Shown in pieces: positions 23,734-29,818 of a DNA stretch of 29,818 nt (its first letter is position 1; each line of letters opens with the position of its first letter). The notes beneath the pieces were generated by a model, which did no database searches, had not been told where the DNA came from, and saw only the letters and a list, made by a program, of their open reading frames with translations. The stretch comes from Holophagaceae bacterium UBA1801 (GTDB lineage Bacteria > Acidobacteriota > Holophagae > Holophagales > Holophagaceae). The stretch lies in assembly GCA_002319925.1 (NCBI GenBank), contig DCFP01000040.1:21844-51661 (forward strand). The letters are read 5' to 3'. The position numbers were made by a program, and so were the translations under genes.

Positions 23734-26700
23734 TCACACGCCCGCGTGTTGGCGGATGGTGGATTTAAGGATGGAGATGGGCCCGCCCTTGTCCAGGAAG
23801 GCCACGGCTCCTGCTTCGCGCATGACCTCGGCGTGGGATTCGTCGTCGTACATCGATAGCCCAAGGATCTTGATCTGCGGCATTTCGGCGAGGATGCGGC
23901 GTGTGGCCTCGATGCCGCCCATGATGGGCATGGCCACGTCCATCACCATGACATCGGGCACGAGCCGCCGTGCTTCGGCCAGAGCGTCCTGGCCATTGGA
24001 GACCTGGCCCACGACTTCGAAATCCGGCTCCTCCTTCAGCATCTGCGCCAGGCCTTCGCGCACCACCGGATGATCATCCGCCAGGAGGATGCGGATCGCA
24101 GAATGTTTGCCGTGGGACCTGCGCTTGGCGCCGGTTCCGGTGTGAGAAGGCGAAGTGATGGATTCACGCACGGGCAGGGTCCTGGCCGCGATGGGAACGG
24201 TGACCGTGATGTGTGTGCCCATTCCTGGAGCGCTCTGGATCTCGAAGGACCCGCCGAACAATTCGATCCGCTGCCTCAAGGTGAACAGACCGAAACCGGC
24301 CTTCGATGACTCGCTGGTCTCCAGCGAAAGGGCATCGAAACCGACACCCTCGTCGGCGACCTCCACCTTCACGAAGCCGCTGTCGGTGCGGCTCAACTGC
24401 ACCTGCGCCGAGCTGACTCCGCTGTGTTTGACGACGTTGAAGAGCAGCTCGCGCACCGTCCGGAAAACCATGATGCGCAGGTCCAGCTCGGACATCTCCG
24501 CCCCGGGATCCATCACGATCTGGACGTCGAGGTTGTGATTCTCCAGGTACCAGTTGGCCAGCCAGGTCAGCGCGGAGCTGAGGCCTTCCAAGTGAAGCAC
24601 CGAAGGGTAGAGTTCCGCAGTCAGGGACCGCGACACCTGGATGGAATCCACCAGGATGCTGTTCAGTGCCTTCAGTTTTTGCAGAGTGGCTTCGTCCTTG
24701 GCGCGGTAGGTGAGCGTGTCGACGCCGAGACGGGCCGCCACCAGGAGCTGTTGCAGGTGATCGTGGATGACCTGGGCGATGCGGCGCCGCTCCTCCTCTT
24801 CCGCCCGGTTCAATTGCAGGGTCAGGGCCTGGAGCTGGTGCATCCGGGTGTTCAATTCCCGGGTTCGATCGAGGACATGTTGTTCCAGCAACTGGTTGCT
24901 GTCCGCCAGCTCAGCGTTGAGCCGCTGGAGGGCAAGCCTTGATTCGACGCGCTGCAGAGCCATGGAAATCTGACCGGCGATGGTCTGGATGAGCCCTCGG
25001 TCTTCATCGGTGAAATTGCTGTGGCTGCGGGACCCCAGCGCCAGGGTGCCCAGCACCTTGCCATCCACCATCAGCGGGTGGCATTCGAAGGACTGGATGC
25101 TATAGCGCTTCATCAGGCTGGGAAGGGGGCAGGGCGTGTTTGCGGCGGAGGGTTGGCAGGTCTTGCCATCGCAATCACAATTCGCCGCGTCGAAGGGAAG
25201 GATCTCGATCTGGTTGATTTCATCACTGGGGATTCCCGCGCTCAACCTAAGACGGAAATGATGATTGGATTCATCGGTGATGTAGTTGAAGAACACCTGG
25301 CAGCCCAGGAAATCCATCAGTTTCCGGCAGAAGGTTTCCATCACCTCCCACGGTTCCTCGCTGCTGAGAAGGGTTCTGGAGATCTCGGAAAGGAGCCTGA
25401 TGCGCGCGTTGGTCCGCTTCAGTTCAAGTTCGGCCTTGCGGGTTTCGGTGATGTTCCGGCTGAAGCTCGCCACCCGCTGGACCCTTCCTTCGGCGTCGTG
25501 CACGGGGTAGAAGGTGTGGTCGAAGGTGTATCCCCCGCGCTCGTCCTCGTATTTCACGACATGCCCGGTCTCCATGACTTCCTTAAGGCGGGCGTTGCGC
25601 ACGGAAGCGACATCGGGGTTCATGAAGGTCGCGAAATGGGTGCCTATCACTTCGGACGCCGGGCGACGGACCCGCTGCAGGGCCGTGCGGTTGGCGGTGA
25701 GGATGACGCCTTCCTTGTCGAACAGCCAGATGGATTCCTGGGTGGCGTCCAGGATGGCGCGCAGGGTGGCTTCGCTTTCGCGCAAGGTCACTTCCCACTG
25801 CCTGCGCTTGGTGATGTCCCGGATGGTGCTCAGGAGTACCCGCACGCCGCCGATGATGGAGCCGATGGAATTTACTTCCACCGGGAAGGTGCTGCCGTCC
25901 CGCCGGCGATGGGTGGTCTCGAAGAGGATGCCGTTGGTGTCCGCCTGGGACATCTGGTCATCGATGAGGTCCCGGGTGGTGGGTGCGCGGAGGTCCGCGA
26001 TGTTCAGTTCGAGGAGCTCTTCGCGGGGATACCCGTAGGCTGATTCCGCGGCCGTGTTGGCGCCGACGATGCGTCCCGAGTCGCTCTCCACGAACAGCAG
26101 AATGTCCCGCGTGTGACGGGCCAACAGCTCGTAGCGCTGGAGGACCATTTCGGCCTGCTTGCGCGCGGTGATGTCCGTGACGAAGGAATAGTAGTAGTCC
26201 GGCTGGCCATCGGCGCCCCTCACCAGATGAACGAGAAGTTCCACGGGCACGCGTTTACCGCTCTTGGTGAGGTACTCCTTTTCGTAGCGCACGGGCTGGC
26301 CTGTGCGCTGCAGCTCCTCCAGTTTCTTTCCCTCGATGGAGTGCCATTCCGCCGGTGTGAGTCCGGTGGTCCACTGCAGCGATCTGAGTTCCTCGGTGCT
26401 GTATTCGATCAGCTCGGCAAAGGCCGGATTGAAGATGCTGATGCGCCCATCGGGATAGCCCGAAGCGAAAGGTAGCGAGGCATTCTGCAGCACCTCCGCC
26501 AGGAAATCCTTGTCCTTGCGCATGGCGCGCAGAGACGCCTCCTGATCGTAGATCGCAGCCTTGCGGCGGTTTCTCTGATAGAACTCGGCAAAGAGGCTCA
26601 CGAACACGCCCAGGCTCGAGAATATGACCAGGCCCAGGCGATCGGCCGGAGCCGTGATGCCGAGACCTGCCGGCGGGAGCATCCAATAGGCCGCCAGCAA

Positions 26701-27765
26701 GGCCGACAGAGCTGTCATCACGATGCCGGGTCCCGGCCCGGCCAGCATGGCCACCAGCAGCATGCACGGATAGAAGATCACATAGGTGGGGAGCCCGGGC
26801 CCCACCCAGAGGGTTGCGATCTGATAGACCCAGTACGCGAAGAAGGCGGCGAGAATGGCGAGACTGAATCGAAGGATCCGTTGCTGCAAGGACGAGCCCG
26901 CAAGGATGGTGAGGAGGTCATCGGCCTCTTGCACCGGTTGGGCGCTGTCTCGCAAGGGGAGATCCCAATGGGTAGGACGCCAGCTTCCCGCCCGGATGCC
27001 CGTCAGCATATAGACGCATCCGAGGAACTGCGCGGTCCGGTTGCACCAGCTCAACAGGCTCCCCGAGGTGGTCTGGACAAGGCTTCCAGCCAGGCCCAAT
27101 CCAAGGAGCGCAAGCCCGACTGAATACCAATATGGAAAGACCGGCATGTTCCGCTGGTGGAACCTCCAAAGCAGTCCCGTGACCATGGCGATCACGGCAG
27201 TCGTTGAGCCCAGGACCCATTGGCGGATCGGGGTCCCGCCGGTTCCCTGCACGAAGAAGATGGGGATCCGTCCCAACTGGCCGAATCCCGACAGGACGAA
27301 GATGGCCGCTAGTAACCCCAGATAGCCCATCGCCAAAGTCCTCTTCCGGTGGGACTCCACGGATCTGGAATGACGGGAAGCGACGATACCCACAAGATGA
27401 CAACAGCCGAAAAACAGGGCACCCAGGCTGTTGAGCGCCGATGCGGCATTGAGGTAGCCCAAGAAGGCTGAGAGGGCGGAAAGTCCCGAAAACAGGCTGA
27501 GCGCCAGCGTACCGCAGCCCAGGAACAACGTCCCGAGGTCGCCGGAGCGCAGGAAGCTGCGCGCGCCGACGAGTGCGACGACCAGCAGCGTGCCTGTTTC
27601 CAGGACCAGGATCAAGCCAAAGCGGAGCCAGGCGATTTCATAAGGCTCCTGCGTGCCTATGCTCCAGAAGACCGCGATGAAGAAGGCCAGGATCGGAAGC
27701 GGAACCCAACTCCACCATGCCCTGGCGAGGTTGACGGTGACAGATCGATTGGGTGGATGATCCAT
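23734..27765 (-). CDS. Membrane hybrid histidine kinase: TM region, three PAS, GAF, HisKA_3/HATPase, C-terminal receiver
   Basis: About 1343 residues from ATG 27765; an in-frame TTG at 27831 is an alternative, and neither has a strong ribosome site. Layout: multi-pass membrane region (1-275), a second hydrophobic block resembling KdpD/DUF4118 (about 296-400), PAS1 (421-533), PAS2 (546-654), PAS3 (669-776), GAF (794-938), a coiled-coil-like stretch, NarX/DegS-type kinase with phospho-His H1001 in VIHDHLQQ, HATPase (about 1097-1190; N-box RELLFNVVKH, DEGVGFD, GFGLFTLRQRIELFGG) and a NarL-type receiver (about 1222-1343; ADDHP, D1276 in VMDVAMP). The receiver lacks the usual C-terminal DNA-binding HTH. 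The GAF domain has a cysteine cluster C863, C865, C870, C879. The signal is unknown. It follows the RNA methyltransferase gene on the same strand. Confidence 0.88.
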   Translation of the reverse strand: MDHPPNRSVTVNLARAWWSWVPLPILAFFIAVFWSIGTQEPYEIAWLRFGLILVLETGTLLVVALVGARSFLRSGDLGTLFLGCGTLALSLFSGLSALSAFLGYLNAASALNSLGALFFGCCHLVGIVASRHSRSVESHRKRTLAMGYLGLLAAIFVLSGFGQLGRIPIFFVQGTGGTPIRQWVLGSTTAVIAMVTGLLWRFHQRNMPVFPYWYSVGLALLGLGLAGSLVQTTSGSLLSWCNRTAQFLGCVYMLTGIRAGSWRPTHWDLPLRDSAQPVQEADDLLTILAGSSLQQRILRFSLAILAAFFAYWVYQIATLWVGPGLPTYVIFYPCMLLVAMLAGPGPGIVMTALSALLAAYWMLPPAGLGITAPADRLGLVIFSSLGVFVSLFAEFYQRNRRKAAIYDQEASLRAMRKDKDFLAEVLQNASLPFASGYPDGRISIFNPAFAELIEYSTEELRSLQWTTGLTPAEWHSIEGKKLEELQRTGQPVRYEKEYLTKSGKRVPVELLVHLVRGADGQPDYYYSFVTDITARKQAEMVLQRYELLARHTRDILLFVESDSGRIVGANTAAESAYGYPREELLELNIADLRAPTTRDLIDDQMSQADTNGILFETTHRRRDGSTFPVEVNSIGSIIGGVRVLLSTIRDITKRRQWEVTLRESEATLRAILDATQESIWLFDKEGVILTANRTALQRVRRPASEVIGTHFATFMNPDVASVRNARLKEVMETGHVVKYEDERGGYTFDHTFYPVHDAEGRVQRVASFSRNITETRKAELELKRTNARIRLLSEISRTLLSSEEPWEVMETFCRKLMDFLGCQVFFNYITDESNHHFRLRLSAGIPSDEINQIEILPFDAANCDCDGKTCQPSAANTPCPLPSLMKRYSIQSFECHPLMVDGKVLGTLALGSRSHSNFTDEDRGLIQTIAGQISMALQRVESRLALQRLNAELADSNQLLEQHVLDRTRELNTRMHQLQALTLQLNRAEEEERRRIAQVIHDHLQQLLVAARLGVDTLTYRAKDEATLQKLKALNSILVDSIQVSRSLTAELYPSVLHLEGLSSALTWLANWYLENHNLDVQIVMDPGAEMSELDLRIMVFRTVRELLFNVVKHSGVSSAQVQLSRTDSGFVKVEVADEGVGFDALSLETSESSKAGFGLFTLRQRIELFGGSFEIQSAPGMGTHITVTVPIAARTLPVRESITSPSHTGTGAKRRSHGKHSAIRILLADDHPVVREGLAQMLKEEPDFEVVGQVSNGQDALAEARRLVPDVMVMDVAMPIMGGIEATRRILAEMPQIKILGLSMYDDESHAEVMREAGAVAFLDKGGPISILKSTIRQHAGV

Positions 27766-27857
27766 GGAATCCACGAATGAGTCCCGTTGCTTGTCAAAGT
27801 CTAGACTCGCCCCAAGGCTTCCGGGTTGCAATGAACATTATTGGCTTCATGAACGAG

Positions 27858-29132
27858 TCAGCGGCATCGCGTGAACCTGCCCACGCACTCCACATGATGG
27901 GTGAGCGGGAACAAGTCCAGTGCTGCGAGGGAGGCCAGCTCCCATCCCGGTGCGAGCCGTTTCACGTCGCGGCAGAAGGAGGCGCCGTCGCAGCCTACCA
28001 GCACGAGGGTGTCTGCATTGGAATCCTGGAGCCGCTCGCAAAGCTCGGGAGGGAGTCCGGCCCGGGGTGGATCCAGGAGCACCGTATCACCTGAGTGACC
28101 AAGGTGTTCCGGAACCCACTCAGCGGCGTCCGCGGTGATGCACTCCGAAGGCAACTGCATGGCTTCGAGATTCTTCCTCGCCCAGCCCACCGCCGGCTCA
28201 TCGAATTCCACCAGACAACGGTGCTGGAACCGATGACCCAGGAGCGCGGAAAAGAAGCCCACACCACCGTATAGATCGAAGAGGGTTCCGCCCCGCAGAT
28301 CCCAGCCTTCCAGCACCTGGCCGAAGGCTTCGAAGGCCCAATCGGGGCACACCTGATAGAAGCCGCCCGCCGATTGCTGGAGGCGGAGTTCACCATGCCG
28401 GTGGCTCACGGGACCCTCCCAGGCATGCCAGCCATCGGGCTCCAGGAACCAGGTGCGGCCTTGTTCCGCAATGGCGTAAACCTCCCCTGGTGGCGTGCCA
28501 GTGGCCAGTTCCCAGCGCTGGGGCTTGGTGGGCAGGAGCCTCGCCTTCAGTGCTTCTTCTAGTCTTGGGATCGCCCCGGACAGGCTGTCCACGGCGGCGG
28601 GGCATGTGGTGACTGGCACGATCTGGTGGCTCTTGCGGCGGTGGAAGCCGAGGGTTCGGCCATCCCAGTGGAGCTGGATGCGGTGGCGTCTGACTTCGCG
28701 CGGAGCCGGCAGCCATTGCCATTGCTCCTTCTCCGGCAACTGGCGCGAGAAGAGATCCTCCACCATGAGCCGTTTCAAATCGCCCATGGCGGTTCCGGCT
28801 TCCCACAGATCGCAGCCGCCGCAGATCTCCGCGACGGCGCAACCGGATTTGGCCCGGCGCGCATCCCGGGTGATCCAGCGATCCACCGTTCCCTCGCCAT
28901 GCCGGGCTTTCCAGTGGACCGAGGCTTCAACGGTTTCTCCGGGGAACAACGCCAGCGGAGCCGCGAGTAGGATCGCCTTGCCATCCTCGGACCGCCCGAG
29001 GCCCAGACCGCCCCAGACCAGGCGTTCAATTTTTCCCCGCCAGGGCACCGACGGATGGGCCGGGCTTGGGTACACTGACTTCCGATCGCTTGCCTTCCTA
29101 CCGAGATCGCCCTTGCGTTTCACCGTCGCCAT
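27858..29132 (-). CDS. RlmD/TrmA-like class I RNA (uracil-C5) methyltransferase
   Basis: 424 residues from ATG 29132. The N-terminus fits a TRAM-like domain (GKIERLVWGGLGLGR), followed by a CAVAEICGGCDLW stretch typical of the RlmD [4Fe-4S] site. The methyltransferase domain shows DLYGGVGFFSA (SAM site), LLDPPRAGLP, a cysteine in LVGCDGASFCRDV (nucleophile position; the usual SCNP is changed to GCDG) and DLFPLTHHVECV with the conserved HVE glutamate. Members methylate U1939 or U747 of 23S rRNA or U54 of tRNA; the target is unresolved. An alternative GTG at 29075 has GGAAG upstream, is closer to the TRAM domain and would avoid overlapping the divergent gene. Confidence 0.82.
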   Translation of the reverse strand: MATVKRKGDLGRKASDRKSVYPSPAHPSVPWRGKIERLVWGGLGLGRSEDGKAILLAAPLALFPGETVEASVHWKARHGEGTVDRWITRDARRAKSGCAVAEICGGCDLWEAGTAMGDLKRLMVEDLFSRQLPEKEQWQWLPAPREVRRHRIQLHWDGRTLGFHRRKSHQIVPVTTCPAAVDSLSGAIPRLEEALKARLLPTKPQRWELATGTPPGEVYAIAEQGRTWFLEPDGWHAWEGPVSHRHGELRLQQSAGGFYQVCPDWAFEAFGQVLEGWDLRGGTLFDLYGGVGFFSALLGHRFQHRCLVEFDEPAVGWARKNLEAMQLPSECITADAAEWVPEHLGHSGDTVLLDPPRAGLPPELCERLQDSNADTLVLVGCDGASFCRDVKRLAPGWELASLAALDLFPLTHHVECVGRFTRCR

Positions 29133-29818
29133 CCCCCCCTTGCACCGTAGCAGCCTGGAAGGTCGGCTGGGCAGGGAGTTGCGCAAGGATCTGGAGTGGG
29201 TCGATGAAGGACCGGCCGATGTGGTGATCGCCGTCCGCGGGGAAGGACGCCTGGCGTCGTGCTCCGAGTGGCCTGGGGAGACCGGCGCGCTGGCGCTCAT
29301 CGACGCGGGGTTCCAGCGGCTCCGGGACCAGCGGAAGATGGAGCGCCTCCACGAGGTGGGCCGGGCCCTGGCCTCCCAGCAGGACCTGGACAAGCTGCTG
29401 GAGATGATCCTGGTCCAGGCGCGGCAATTGTTATCGGCCGAAGCGGGGTCCCTCTATCTGGTGGTGGATGAGGGCGAGACGAAGGAACTCCTCTTCGCCC
29501 ATACCCAGAACGCCAAGGTGAGCCTGCCCTACCATCGCTTCAAGATGCCCATTTCAAGAAGTTCCATGGCCGGCTTCGTGGCGATTACGGGCCAGTGCCT
29601 GAACATCGAGGATGTCTATGCCATCCCCGCGGACGCGCCCTACCACTTCAACGACAGCTTCGACAAGCAGTCCGGGTACCGTTCGATCTCCATGCTCGTG
29701 GTGCCTTTGAGTGACACGGAAGGTGAGATCCTGGGCGTGCTCCAGCTCATCAATCGTGTGGACGAGGACGAGGATGGCCAGCCCGTGGTGCCCTTCCTCG
29801 CGGAGCATCAATCCCTGG
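29113..29818 (+). CDS. GAF-domain protein, N-terminal part (partial, runs off the window)
   Basis: The frame is open from TTG at 29113 to the right edge (about 235 residues visible). The first 75 residues (RFTVAIPPLHRSSLEG ... ADVVIAVRGEGRL) form a small unrecognised N-terminal domain. From about residue 76 a helix (KMERLHEVGRALASQQDLDK) leads into a GAF domain (LLEMILVQARQLLSAEAGSL ... SGYRSISMLVVPLSD, GVLQLINR). GAF domains with this FDKQSGYRSIS-type text are common in HD-GYP, adenylate-cyclase and sigma-54 activator proteins; the output domain is outside the window. ATG at 29338 is the first ATG, but upstream residues look coding. Confidence 0.75.
   Translation, partial: MRFTVAIPPLHRSSLEGRLGRELRKDLEWVDEGPADVVIAVRGEGRLASCSEWPGETGALALIDAGFQRLRDQRKMERLHEVGRALASQQDLDKLLEMILVQARQLLSAEAGSLYLVVDEGETKELLFAHTQNAKVSLPYHRFKMPISRSSMAGFVAITGQCLNIEDVYAIPADAPYHFNDSFDKQSGYRSISMLVVPLSDTEGEILGVLQLINRVDEDEDGQPVVPFLAEHQSL

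Overview
The window is GC-rich, densely packed bacterial chromosome with ATGA start/stop overlaps. A FadL-type outer-membrane protein, a lipoprotein with a SPOR domain and Sec signal peptides point to a diderm (Gram-negative) organism. The mix of genes (giant Ig-repeat secreted protein, HypD/HypE, CbiMQO, PAS-rich hybrid kinase, many small hairpin repeats) fits an Acidobacteriota/Holophagae-like or deltaproteobacterial-like genome. That placement is inference; no marker gene here fixes the taxon.

Layout. 1-361: 3' end of a biotin-protein ligase. 362-749: no gene; hairpins, then an AT-rich promoter-like stretch. 750-8375: one 2541-residue secreted protein with 11 Ig-like domains, 3 Fn3-like domains and a roughly 350-residue unknown module present three times, closed by a strong terminator. 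8442-10740 (minus): a three-gene set joined by ATGA overlaps: a serine-recombinase-like protein lacking its catalytic serine, an LD-carboxypeptidase (S66) and a HAD phosphatase. A perfect 10-bp inverted repeat lies just upstream. 10880-13575 (plus): cbiM-cbiQ-cbiO, an ECF-type nickel/cobalt importer. 13713-15952 (minus): cysteine desulfurase-like protein and an RlmI-like rRNA methyltransferase. 16018-18300 (plus): HAD hydrolase, YigZ/IMPACT-family protein, exported TPR-like protein. 18318-19118 (minus): SPOR-NlpC/P60 lipoprotein. 19275-20627: FadL-family protein. 20733-23398: hypD and hypE, separated by an inserted element. 23734-29132 (minus): RlmD/TrmA-like RNA methyltransferase and a large hybrid histidine kinase. 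29113 to the end: start of a GAF-domain protein.

How genes fit together. CbiMQO probably supplies Ni (or Co), and HypD/HypE build the Fe(CN)2CO ligand set of [NiFe]-hydrogenase, so the window touches hydrogenase maturation twice. The recombinase-like protein, carboxypeptidase and HAD phosphatase look like one translationally coupled unit.

The most notable signal is a family of long palindromic elements whose arms carry repeated GCAGAG boxes. Three copies are present. Two are empty, with short loops of about 32 and 17 nt, between cbiM and cbiQ and after cbiO. The third, between hypD and hypE, carries a GxxExxY-family PD-(D/E)xK nuclease-like gene fitted between its arms with only about 5 nt to spare on each side. 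This resembles an autonomous/non-autonomous pair of a small mobile or selfish element. A second, unrelated palindromic element (ATCGCTG boxes) follows hypE.
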